The notes under the pieces are model-generated. The model worked only from the letters and a program-made list of their open reading frames with translations. It was not told where the DNA came from and searched no databases. A DNA stretch of 64,000 bases from Loripinus fragilis (Eukaryota > Mollusca > Bivalvia > Lucinida > Lucinidae), in assembly GCA_964019695.1 (NCBI GenBank), contig OZ026515.1:73357644-73421643 (forward strand), written 5' to 3'. Within the stretch, counting starts at the first letter, position 1. Each line of letters begins with the position of its first letter. This document shows positions 22,735-33,526 of the stretch, in pieces. A program made the translations under genes and the position numbers.

Positions 22735-23240
22735 GCTCAGTACCCTCTAGATAATTAAGGACCTATGTACCTGCAAAGCTTGAAGTTGCTATGTCCAAGA
22801 TGAGATGCAATAACAAGCAAATACATTATTTTACCTTGGCATCAAGGTCACATGAAATATTGCCCAGCACCCTCTGCATTATTGACCTATGCACCTGCAT
22901 TGTTTGAAGTGCTATATCCAACGGTTAAGGAGCAAATGCATTTACAAAAAATACAGTCTTTGACCTGACCTTGGGGTCAAAGTCACAGGAGATGTTGCCT
23001 AGTAACCTCTACATCATGTGACCTATGCACTTGCAAAGTTTGAAGTTGCTATGCCTAACGGTTTATGAGGAGATGCATTTACAAGAAAGTACATTATTTG
23101 ACCTTTGACCTTGACCTTGGTCGCACAAAATGTTGCCCAGTACCCTCTACATCATGTGACCAGTATTCAGGTACAAAGTTTGAAGTTTCTACGTGTGACC
23201 GTTTAGGAGGAAATACATTTACAAGAAATCTGACGGATGT
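22735..23240 (+). repeat. Second, more decayed TCAAGGTCA tandem array
   Basis: Same unit as 21465-22545, about three and a half copies, ending at CTGACGGATGTACGGACGC (23230-23248). Confidence 0.62.
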
Positions 23241-23369
23241 ACGGACGCACACCCAGATGGCCAACAGACCTCCATGGGTGTAATATGACACAGAAACTAT
23301 AAATTACAGTCCATTATAAAGACACGTGACTTCGCGCACGTACGGCAGTGCATTTGATTTTTGTAATGA

Positions 23370-23782
23370 GCGAACAAAATATCTCCAACAATTTAATCTC
23401 ATCGGCGACATAGGGTTTTAAATTTGCATCCGCTCGACGTTCATTGAACATAGGGTTTTCAAAAAAAAAATCTCAATGTAATTACCATGTGATGTCAATG
23501 TTGAAGTTACGTTAGCGAACTTTGCCGTTAGAACAGATCTGTTTGGCGTACGCGCACAAAAGTTAACACGAAGGTATTGCAGAGAGCTACACTGATTAAA
23601 GAGACGGCACCAATGAAGGAAAAAAACGCTATGTACAAACTACATTGTAATAAAAATTACAGAATGATAATCAGAAAAATGACCACTGTATGAACTAATA
23701 CATGACATTTTGAGCTGACCTGTCATTAATAATTTATGATGTACAAACTATTTGAGTGTACATACTAATACAAGATTTACCG
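23370..23782. mobile_element. Right-end fragment of an E2-type element (E4)
   Basis: Ends CAAGATTTACCG followed by TA (23783-23784) and parallels the last ~415 bp of E2 (from about 46803), including AAAATATCTCCAA, GACGTTCATTGAAC and the GTACGAACTA-like words, here decayed to GTACAAACTA. The left end is lost. Confidence 0.6.
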
Positions 23783-23784
23783 TA

Positions 23785-24340
23785 GTTGTATTTGCAGTGG
23801 AACAACAAAATGATTGTACATGTAAAAAAACAAAACATACCTGATCAGTAACCCAGTAACACAACATAATTACCACAATGATTTATTAAACAGAAATCTC
23901 AGTGGAATTCATCATACTGTGCCAGACATATTTTGTTATGAAAAATAACATATGTTCTTTCAAGACCTTAATGCACTAGGGCAAAAACCTAATTGCAAGG
24001 ACTAAACAAGGAGACTCCAACTGTGAGGTCATAATATGTTATGATACTTAATCTAAGTAATCTGTATGTCATAAAGTTATTGAAAGTGATATTGATTTTG
24101 GAATATACCTTACCCTCCTACGTCACTGTCATTAGTACCAGCTAGCAGAGCAATGTTATAACATTGTAATCAATTATTTGAAACATGAATATTTTCTTAT
24201 CCATCAATTTAAACTTTTTATTTTCTCAAAAGATGCATCTCGTTGAGAAGTTTCTTTTGAGTAAGTGACCTACAACATTTTGCGTTCAATTGAAATGTTG
24301 CCATCTTTAAAAGCCTAAACTGTTCACAATATGATTCAAG
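23785..24340. other. No gene seen
   Basis: AT-rich sequence; a weak hairpin CTCAAAAGATGCATCTCG...AGTTTCTTTTGAG (24225-24261) resembles the palindromic MITE core. Confidence 0.45.
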
Positions 24341-24344
24341 ATTA

Positions 24345-24545
24345 GATGACATGCAGAGTGCAAGAACCATAACTTTTGCATTGATACTTTTTGAGTTATT
24401 TCCCTTTGAACTTTGTCCATCTCATTATTGTGTCAACTCTAGCATATCTTCATAAAACTTCATATAAATATCAATCAATATTACACAATGTGCAGAGTGC
24501 AAGGGCCATAACTCTTGCATTTTACATTTAGAGCTGTTTTGCTTG
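24345..24545 (+). repeat. GCAGAGTGCAAGGGCCATAACTC tandem pair
   Basis: CATGCAGAGTGCAAGAACCATAACT (24350) and TGTGCAGAGTGCAAGGGCCATAACT (24490) repeat at about 140 bp; only two units. Confidence 0.55.
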
Positions 24546-27500
24546 GAATTTTTTGGTAGAGAGGTCTATTTAAAAGGAGCTCTTGCATGGTATGGGAAAT
24601 TAACATGGGGTTTCGCCCACGCTTGGATTTTGAAAATATTATGTTATTTAATTGTCTGGGGTATAACTTTAATATTTATGGTGCGTTTGAGTTCTAATGC
24701 AATTCCATCGCTAATTCATGACGTCATGAATGATATTACTATAATACTTTAGGGTACCCAGTTATAATCATTTCTAAAGTAACTAAAGTAATTGACATAT
24801 CATGTAACGGGCGGAGAAATGTTTTATTAAATAGCTATATCATTGATAAGTTAGCTGTTACTTAAAATGGCTTAGTATGTATTAGGATATTGGGTGGGCA
24901 TTCATTTTTATAGCATGGTACCCCAATGTTTGACTGTATATTTTGTATTCAGTCAAATTTGGAATTAACATTTTTACAGGTTGCGGTCTTTGTCAAGATA
25001 CCATTTCAACATATAAACTATCCATATATGTTAAGAATATGTAGACCAAATTTCACGAAATTCAAGGACCAGTAACATATTTTTTTTAACTTGATGTAAA
25101 CACATGGGCCTAATTCATTGAAATGTAAAAAATACAATAGTTATGTTTCAGTGTAAAACATACTTGAATACTTGCTTAGTTTGAATCTAATGCTAGTACA
25201 TTTATTGATAGAAGTTGATATGTTCAGTGTTTTCCCCTATTATGGGTTTGAAAAAGAAAAAAAACAATATTCTTTGATTCTTTGATATTAAGTGCCACGA
25301 TTCTTATTCAATGAAGTGCTTACACAATAATATTAGCCAAAATGATACAATATGTTGACACCTGTACTTAACACATCTAGTTTCTAACATTAAAACTACA
25401 TCTAGCCAATGTTACACTTAATATGTAAAATTATTAAGAATTTTAATTCATACAGAAGAGAAACCTTATGACAAGTCAGTTCATACGGGAGAAGAACCTT
25501 ATATCTATGATTTTATAATTGTAAGACTCATTAATATAATAAACCTGCTTCACAAAAATACCCCCTGTCAAACCTATTGGTTAAAATTAACCATTTTGGT
25601 CACAGATAACTCTTGGCTTCAAAGGTATTGCTAATTTAATGCTTACATCTTCTCTGTTCATTTTGTGAAACTGATGCTGATTTCCATCAAATAGCAACAT
25701 TTATACTTTAGCTGGTTGTATATTCTAGGCATAAGGTTTTGTTTCTGGACCTCACTTATTCATGTAGAACATTGTTTTATGATACCTTTGATAAGACTCT
25801 GTTACAGGTTATCCTGGTCACAGCACCAAAATGTGGTTCCTCTAGTTCAGTTGGGATGTAAAGGAAATATTTAGTCTTCTTGTTTTCACATGTTTATTGT
25901 TAGGATATTATGTTTCTTAAACAATATCATGCAGGACTTGAGGAAGTGATACACATTGTCTTGGCCCCATAGCGCCATGACACAGGGCCATGACCTTCGG
26001 CATTTCTGACCATTGAATCATTTAAAATTGTCTAAACATGTCTTTCTTTAAGAAAAGTGGAAGTAGATTAAAAAACAACCTCCTTATGTCGAGTTATTGA
26101 ATCATTTGAACTAAATAATTAATTTTGCTAAAACTGACCTATACCCATAAGATGTAGGAAATGACAAAGTTACGGGTTTTGGATTTTCATGATATTTGGC
26201 TCAGATCAGCAGTATATATATGGCATGTTTTTGTGATAATATGATATCTTGACAAAGACTAGAACATATCCATCTTTTGAATCGAAACAATTAATTACAA
26301 AAAAAAAATCTTTTGAATCGAATGTTGAATGTTTTGTAAATTTTTGAAAAAATATATTGAAATTTTACAATAATTTCTTCTGAAAACGTAAACCATAATT
26401 TATCGAAATGGTTTCGTGGTATTAAAATAATGTCTATGGTATTTTGGATTCAATCTAGATGACAAATCATAGAAATAAACAAAATTATAGATTTAGGACA
26501 TGGAAATTTAGAGACAGGTACCACCTCAAAGGTGGAGTACGTCAGGGTTCCTAAGCCTTATTTTTAACTATCTAATTCGATAAATACATTTTCATAGTTC
26601 GTATATAATGAGTTATTAATATGCAAAGTTTGAAGAAAATCCATGCGTGGGCACAGATGAAAGTACCCCTTTTAAACTTTATTGCTCTTATGTACTCTGC
26701 ATGCATACAAATTCATTAGTTTATATAAATGTTCAGTGATTTACAATATAATACCAAAAAGTGGGCAAGGGGGGACATTTTTTAGGGTTTAATTTTTCTT
26801 TGTGGTCTCCCTGAATTTAAAGTCACTATACCGATACCTGGGCATTTTTCCCAAAAAATAAATGTTCTTCATTTTCTCTTATTTGCTGTTTCATTTTATT
26901 TATAATGATATAGAACAATAAATAAAATCACCATTTAGTATTTGAGCTATGACTCTCCAAAGACAAGCATAATACTGCTTTTTTCTTAAAAAATGTTCAG
27001 GGTTGAAGTAAGAGATTACAGGTCTATTATATTGTAGCTGATGATTATGGAATGTTGCGAATTATAATGCATCAGAACAGCAAAGGTTTACTTGAAATAT
27101 AGGAGTGGTTATTTGATGTGAATCTAAGCCATTACATATTTACTGACCAACTTTAACATTAAAAAGAATAGTCAAATTAAGGCAACTTTTATGTTCGATC
27201 ACTACATATTCAAATATTTTAGGAAATAAAAAAAAATAGATTTCTGTGAAACTTCTGTATCATAAACAGTAGTACTAAAGCTGAACCTGTATGAAATTTG
27301 AGCAATTTTCACCATACAGAAAGAGAAATATTTCTTGATTACTACCCCTACCCCCTGTAATGCACAATTTCAATTGTGTGACTATTTAATTGCATAAGGC
27401 CAGTTTTTTTTAATAAGTTGGTTTTCAGACTTTATTTTTCAAAAGCTGAGGTCAGAGGAGGAAAAAAAACCTTCCAATTAAACATCTGTAGAAAATTCAG

Positions 27501-27690
27501 TTTTTGAGCGTGATTGATGGTTTCAAATGATGTTCCCAATTACATCCCCAACAGACTGACACAAATTTCTTTACAATTGGGGTTAAAACTCACACCAAAC
27601 CAAAAACAATGTTCATCATCCGCCATGATGTTCGCTGAGTGTGGCTGAGTAAAGCGCATAACAAAAATATACTACTAAATCTGTCTTTCT
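24546..27690. other. Longest plain stretch, no gene seen
   Basis: About 3.1 kb of AT-rich sequence with frequent stops in all frames. The only protein-like signal is the zinc-finger linker scrap at 25446-25515. A 17-bp word TCTTTTGAATCGAA occurs twice (26272, 26308). Confidence 0.5.
25446..25515 (+). pseudogene. Possible C2H2 zinc-finger fragment (linker relics)
   Basis: One frame reads IHTEEKPYDKSVHTGEEPY: two copies of the H-T-G-E-K-P-Y linker that joins C2H2 fingers, 11 residues apart instead of the usual 28. The finger cysteines and histidines are missing and no open frame of finger length surrounds it. I read it as a deleted scrap of a zinc-finger gene or of a ZNF-bearing repeat. It is short, so chance or convergence remains possible. 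Confidence 0.35.
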
Positions 27691-27699
27691 GAATATACC

Positions 27700-27988
27700 T
27701 GAGGGTCTGGTATTCACATTCATTAACAATTTAGCCCATTATTCATCTCATTAAAATTTTGGGTTATTCATTAAAATAAGACCAATTATTCATTAAAAGT
27801 AAGAAAGGTGGCAAAGAAATCTGATTATCCACTATTCATTAATTTTTTCTTCAATTCATTAAAAATTGGAATATTCATTAATTTTTAGGCCCTCATTATT
27901 CACTATTCATTATTTTTTTGGCTCATTCACTATTCACTATAAAAAGGGGCCATTATTCACTAATCATTATACCCCATCCAGACACTCA
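27700..27988. mobile_element. ATTCATTA-array element, 289 bp, TACC flanked
   Basis: Ends TGAGGGTCTGG / CCAGACACTCA (10 of 11 complementary), flanked by TACC at 27696-27699 and 27989-27992. The interior is nearly all ATTCATTA, ATTCACTA and TTCATTAAAA words in varying spacing. No coding capacity. Confidence 0.6.
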
Positions 27989-28033
27989 TACCTTTTCCAG
28001 GACAAATATTCAAGAGTCTCGATGACTGGATCA

Positions 28034-28164
28034 TTTTTTTTTTTATTTGATTCTTTACGTCCTATCAACAATCTTTCAGTTGAACAGGGACGGTTCTTCC
28101 TAGGTTGAACCAGTACTAAGCTAGGATTAATGTGTCTTGCTCAAGGACCACAATGCAGTGAAGC
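28034..28164 (-). mobile_element. SINE type A, 3' fragment
   Basis: Reverse-strand body and tail only (GATTCTTTACGTCCTATC ... CTTGCTCAAGGACCACAA). The tRNA head is missing. Confidence 0.6.
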
Positions 28165-28285
28165 CTATCATTTATTGTACCATTGGCTTACTTTCAGAGT
28201 GTTTGACTTGATGTCAAGAAGTCCCTGAGTAGTATCTGTGAGTGATGTAAAGGCACAAATTTAAATCGATAAAGTGGTTTGTAAT

Positions 28286-28490
28286 TTTAGATATGTAGAT
28301 TTGATTCTTTAGGTCCCATCAACAATCTTTCAATTAAACAGGGACGGGTCTTCCTGGGTTGAACCAGTACTAAGCTATATTAAATGTGTCTTGCTCGAGG
28401 ACCACAAGGCAGTGACGCCGATAAGGCTCAAACCCGCGGCCCTTCGGTTTCGAGTCAAGCACTCTATTACTGAGCCCCTGTGCTCCCATG
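28286..28490 (-). mobile_element. SINE type A with 14-bp target duplication
   Basis: Full-length reverse copy: tail near 28311, B-box complement about 28429, head end TGCTCCCAT near 28488. It is flanked by identical AAGTGGTTTGTAAT at 28272-28285 and 28491-28504, the LINE-type target-site duplication expected for a SINE. The body and head carry few changes. Confidence 0.78.
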
Positions 28491-28504
28491 AAGTGGTTTG
28501 TAAT

Positions 28505-29227
28505 GGACCCAGAAAGCATATACATAAATAAAAAAAAAGCAAAAAAAAGCCGTGCATCAAAAGCACGTGAATTGCCTGATTAAAACATTGGATTGTTCTG
28601 GATTAAAAAAATGACTTTTAATAACGTTTGTTAATGCTTTTTTATGTTATTATAAAATGTGAGTGCTCATGTAAGTTCCTCTATTCAACATCCCGCCAGG
28701 AGGTAAGGTCATACAGAAATGGGGTTACAGCTTAAAGCCTTATCTGACAAACAAGTGAAGGCAAGGATATCCAGATTTGAGCCTTGTAGCACCAGTTAGT
28801 GTCTACGTCTACACTAACGGTTGCAACTGCAGACCTTGGGTAAATAACTCCAATATTTTTCAAAAGCACCTTGTAGTAAGCTTAGATATCATAGGCCAAT
28901 CTTGAAAATATTTTAATTTACCTTTACATGACTAGAAAAGTAAGAACTGCAAAGGTTAGTGTCTACAGGGTCATGTTTACACTAAGCGGCGATGCTTTCT
29001 TTGTATTCACATTGTGGAGTTGACTCCATGTAACAAATCATGAAGAAAATTGGATTTCATGATCTTCGTTCTGACTTCCATGTCACATTTTTACGTTTTT
29101 AAGTGTTTTCATCTTCTGGTGTCAATGTGACGTTTTTGCGTTTCAACACATGCCATTAATAATCAGTTAGCAAATTCTAAAAAGCGATTTAATCAAAACA
29201 TCATATAACTTGGAACGCAAAAAATAT
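28505..29227. other. Mostly plain sequence with one half of a repeat pair
   Basis: 28850-28962 is nearly the same as 31075-31185; the rest shows nothing. Confidence 0.5.
28850..28962 (+). repeat. Dispersed ~110-bp repeat, copy 1
   Basis: GACCTTGGGTAAATAACTCC ... CAAAAGCACCTTGTAGTAAGC ... TAGGCCAATCTTGAAAATATTTT; copy 2 lies at 31072-31185 with about 10% difference. Confidence 0.65.
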
Positions 29228-29241
29228 ATTTTCGTCTGTGA

Positions 29242-29452
29242 GTGGGAGCGCAGTGGCTCAGTGGTAGAGTGCTTGACTCTAGACCGAAGGGCCGTGGGTT
29301 CGAGCCTCACCGGCGTCACTGTATGTGGTCCTTGAGCAAGACACATTTATCCTAGCTTAGTACTGGTTCAACCCAGGAAGACCCGTCCCTGTTTAACTGA
29401 AAGATTGTTGATGGGACGTAAAGAATCAAATCAAACAAACAAAAAAACAAAA
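29242..29452 (+). mobile_element. SINE type A with 12-bp target duplication
   Basis: A box TGGCTCAGTGG, B box GGTTCGAGCCT, body, tail AATCAAACAAACAAAAAAAC. Flanked by ATTTTCGTCTGT (29228-29239) and ATTTTCATCTGT (29453-29464), 11 of 12 identical. Confidence 0.77.
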
Positions 29453-29666
29453 TTTTCATCTGTTGCATATCTTTATTGGACCTTAAGTATATTATACCAT
29501 GAAAATATTAACCTGATCCTGGCCTTTATCATTAACATAATTTCACAGCCGATTGAGCATCTAAATATATCTTCGGCGTTCATCGTTTAACTAATACGGA
29601 ACTGCATGTGGCACTTTTTAACACAATAGATGTATATACCGCTATAATGCTCGATTAGCTATCAGT

Positions 29667-29755
29667 TGCCTGGGTGGCTCAGTGGGTAGAACACGTGAAT
29701 ATTGCATACTTATATTTTTAAGCTCTGCATTGTTGGTTCGAATCCTGTATGCGAC
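29667..29755 (+). mobile_element. tRNA-like sequence
   Basis: TGGCTCAGTGGG (A box) and GGTTCGAATCC (B box) about 55 bp apart. Acceptor-stem pairing is not evident; probably a SINE head or pseudogene. Confidence 0.35.
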
Positions 29756-30394
29756 ATTTATTATTGTAACTATTGAAAATACTTTTGTTTTTTATTTTTA
29801 TTACATTTTCTCCTTTTGCAATATCGTTTCTCCATTTTAATTAATTTGATCTCTTTGGCGACAATAATATTCTCTCGTAGGATCCGTAACACTGTACTTC
29901 AACTATCGCCTGTCACCTCTGCAGTTTCAAGATATGAGCTGCGACATGAGATTTCAAACAATGTGACATTTTGACACGAAATAGGCGCAGGTGAGCCTGT
30001 GCACCCTCCTTTTAAGAATTGAAACTTATGCTGTTCATTCAGTAGCTTACCAGGCATGGAAAATTCTAGTGACTAGCAAAGGCTCTGATCAGACTGTGCG
30101 TATGCGCATGCTGGTCTGAGCCTTTGCTTGTCGTACATACCACATTATTGGAAATCTCATGTCGTGTCTCATATATGGACCTCCTTGCTGCTCTTCAGAG
30201 AAATGCTTCGACCTGCTATGACTGATTTATTTTGCTTTGGAGCCAAGAGCATAGGGGTAGACCTATTCGTAAACTTAATTCAAACTCCAAGCATCAAGAA
30301 GTTGTCAGTCATTACTTTTAAGGAAAGCGTGAACTTATATTTTCTGTGTTAATGTGCATTTCTTTGACATGAAAACAAAAAAAAAATGGAATAA
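29756..30394. other. No gene seen
   Basis: The 74-codon frame at 30128-30352 has no recognised motif. A CTCTGATCAGACTGTGCGTATGC block near 30082 is one of several AGGCTNATCTGAGCCTTTGC hairpin-like repeats (also 12732, 45215, 45530, 45960). Confidence 0.4.
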
Positions 30395-30478
30395 AAAAAA
30401 GGTTGGGTCAACCCGGTGGATTTGAACCCATAAGTTATGTGTCTGGAGCTATGCTTACTAACCATACGACTACGGTGG
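30395..30478 (-). mobile_element. tRNA-like sequence, minus strand
   Basis: Minus strand has TATGGTTAGTAAG and B box GGTTCAAATCC, but the ends do not form an acceptor stem. Probably a SINE relic. Confidence 0.3.
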
Positions 30479-30699
30479 AAAGTACAACCTCATTGAGTTA
30501 TCAACGGATCTGATCGCAATTGTACCAAGACGTTATTTCCGTACCTGTAACATACCGATTGCACACGATCCATGGCGAAAAAATATATATTCAGTGTTAA
30601 TACTGTAATTCATGCATAAAGGTCAGGATCAGGTTTATATTGTAGAGATATACCTGAGTATCAGAATTTTCAATTCTCATTATATATGCTAGACCTTAG

Positions 30700-30848
30700 A
30701 CATAAGAGTGCTTACTAATTTGAATTTGACTTTTCGACCAAAACATATGACATACTCAAAAGAACAGTCTCAATGGTACTGTATATGTTAAAATTCAGAT
30801 AGATAAGAAATTAATCACATTTTACACAAAAAAAGTTTGTTTATCTGG
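30700..30848. mobile_element. Palindromic MITE, decayed copy
   Basis: ATACTCAAAAGAACAGTCTC, AGATAAGAAATTAA, TTTTACAC and right end TTATCTGG match the family. The left end is uncertain. Confidence 0.42.
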
Positions 30849-31071
30849 ATCTTTGACTGCATGTCTTTTAAGTGGGCTGTCTATATGCAAGACCTGTACA
30901 TTACAGTAGTGATGGCCCAGCTCAGTAGATTAAATGGAACTTGTTAAGCTTTTAAAAAAATCTTTAATTGATTTACATTGGGTGTTTTTCTGTGTCCTTG
31001 GAATCAGGCCTTTCATCATGTGTTTGTCTTAAGTATCCAAATGCAAATTTAAATATCCCCCATATGTTTAA

Positions 31072-31185
31072 AGACCTTGGGTAAATAACTCCAATATTTT
31101 TCAAAAGCACCTTGTAATAAGCTTAGATATTATAGGCCAATCTTGAAAATATTTTTGATTACCCTTACATGACTAGCAAAAATAG
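31072..31185 (+). repeat. Dispersed ~110-bp repeat, copy 2
   Basis: Counterpart of 28850-28962. It is followed by CCTGGCCAG / CTGGCCAG palindromic words. Confidence 0.65.
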
Positions 31186-31394
31186 GAACTTCAACTGGCC
31201 TGGCCAGTCTGTTCATAATATTGTAATTGTTCGGAATTTAGAACACTAGGCCACCGCAGCCTGCCAAAAAGGCATAGACAAACAGCACAGTCCCAGATCA
31301 GACTGCTTACCTGTTTGCTATTCTGATAAGCATTTTGTGAATTCCAGCCCTGCATGGTTATCAACATTTTTTTGAGACAGAAAGAGAAAAGTGT

Positions 31395-31417
31395 TTGAAA
31401 TTTTAGAACATTTACCG
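31395..31417. mobile_element. Terminal scrap of an E1-type element
   Basis: GAAATTTTAGAACATTTACCG followed by TA matches the E1 right TIR. No partner end is seen nearby. Confidence 0.4.
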
Positions 31418-31659
31418 TATGATGGACCATCTCCTGGGCTGTCAGTAGTGATATGTGTGCTGCTGTCCATTGGTTGTGTTAGAACTAACAAACAACAAAT
31501 TGGTTGTCAATGAAGTGCAGACCTCATTGTTATGTCAAAGTGACCCTATTATGTAATGTCTCATCTCAGCATATTCAGGAACTTCTAGAAGCTAGCTCAA
31601 TAGTTTTAAAATAAAACTGCAGAATTGACATCTTGTCATACCAAATGTTGCGATTTGCT

Positions 31660-31777
31660 ATCTTACCCCTTGGCCTCACAATGATACTTTCTTCCGATTG
31701 AGTACGTCATAAGACGAAAATAGTAACAATTAATATGATCAATCATTAAGCAGTGCAAAAAATCGATAAACACCAGT
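31660..31777 (+). repeat. Dispersed repeat, copy 1 (pair in E2)
   Basis: CCCTTGGCCTCACA ... CCGATTGAGTACGTCAT ... AACAATTAATATGATCAATC ... AAAAAATCGATAAACACCAG matches 46302-46414 inside E2. Confidence 0.62.
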
Positions 31778-32159
31778 CCAAGTCAGCTGGAATTCTATGT
31801 AGTGGCTTGTGCTATGCCAGACAGCATGTACTATGCCATGCTGCACCTTATTGTCCTCTGAACAGCACGTAATGGGCTTAAAGGTCTTCAATCATACTAG
31901 CTGAGCCAACGCTGGCTGCCATTCATATCTGGGTTGGTTCTTCATGGCCAAAGTTATGTTGTAAATAGAATGATGTTAGTTTAATAAATGTTTTTTACTT
32001 GAGTTAAATCATATAAATTCCTCTCAAGGACAGCTGAGATTTATCATCAGAATCAGGAGTCTGAATTTCGGTGGTAATTTTTACCATCTGCTTTGGTGCT
32101 GCAATCTTTTTTTGACCACATCTATGCCCCATGATAACTTTTTGTTGAAGCTGGCACAC

Positions 32160-32480
32160 TGCAACCTGTCGGTGACCAGTCGCCAATCGGTCGCCCGATC
32201 AGTTGCCAATTAGTGGCAGACCAGTCGCTGAAGATTTCAGAGCTAAAGTATTCATGATATCAGTCGGCGACGGTTCTGACTTATCAGCAACTTCTAGAAA
32301 ACTTTTGCAAGTATTCAGCGATCGAAATCAGTCGTGCCTAGTCTATTGTGCAGTGACCTTGTTGCAACCTTTGTAAAACCTTGCCGCGACCTCTGCAACC
32401 TCTCTGCGATTGTCATTTTTTTCAGTTGCGAAGAGGTCACAGTGCAGTCGCAAGCTTTGCGGGACTGGGGCTTAAGTACG
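32160..32480. repeat. CAGTCGC/GCGACT word array
   Basis: About 320 bp dense in CCAGTCGCC, CGGTCGCC, GTCGGCGAC, CGCGACC, CTGCGAT and CAGTCGCAAG in both orientations, with GC above the surroundings. The overlapping 77- and 119-codon frames on opposite strands result from this symmetry. No clear TIR was found. Confidence 0.5.
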
Positions 32481-33525
32481 TATTTCATCATCTTGCATTG
32501 TATTTTCACAAGCACAATCACAAATAGATTTTCCGTCTCTCGTCTGGCTAGCTTGATGGCAAATTGATAATTTAAAACAGAAATATATTGGCTTCTGCTA
32601 ATTTTATAGTTATGCCTTAGTAAATGTTTACACATCTTAGTAAAGTGTGACTTGTACATAGGTAAATATATCAATAATTTGATGAATGTGTTAATTGTAC
32701 ATAAGCCATGCTGTGAGAAAATCTGTCATCTGTGTTAGTCTCAAACCAGCCTGCTCAGCTTCAGATACTTGCATTAAAGCTAATATTAAACGACATGAAT
32801 GTTAGACTACGGTAAACAATAACCACCCTGATTAGATTGCGTGGAACTGCAGACTGATATATGTTCTGAAGCGATATTGAATAGGTTTTCTATTGTTGTG
32901 GCTCATACAAAACCTATAGTCAGTGCTAAATATAGTTGTAAGCAAAACATTACAGAAAAGAAATGGGATAGTTCGTTTAAATTAGGTTTATGGTGCAATT
33001 AAAGTGCTAGAGTAGCATTATATTTAAGAATTGGGATTGGTCTTAGTGATCAGACAGTGGACATTAACTCTTAGGTAACTTTTTGATTTAATATGATTTT
33101 TATTTAATGATATATGACATATTCTTTCAATAATTTGAAAGTTTAGCTTTGTTTAAGGTTTTCTTTTATGATTTAACTCTTACGTATATACCCTGCTAAT
33201 ATTTTTTGTACCAAAAATGTTGTCTGCTTTATTACGTTTGCTCAAAGTGTATAACCTATAATGGCTCATGAGCACATGAATTGAGAGAGGCTTATGAAGA
33301 TTACCCATGCAATTGAACAAAAAATTTATGGTTGCTAATTTTAGTAACTGTGAAATAGCTAAAATTTGATACACAAATGTCGACCGTGAAATAAACAAAA
33401 AGGTATATTGATTCTTAAATTTATCAATGTTGATGAGTGCATTATGCAGTTAGTACCTTAAATGGCTACCGTACGCATGGTTTATAATTAGTGCGGGGTT
33501 TTTTCGACAAAAAAAAGTTGTTGCT
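32481..33525. other. No gene seen
   Basis: AT-rich sequence; nothing recognised. Confidence 0.5.
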
Positions 33526-33526
33526 A

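Noticed and set aside
17974..29755. Functional tRNA genes
   Set aside because: The A/B-box sequences continue into SINE bodies with A-rich tails, or lack acceptor-stem pairing.
32315..32674. 119-codon minus-strand frame
   Set aside because: Its 5'-distal part is the CAGTCGC word array, which also opens a frame on the other strand; no domain.
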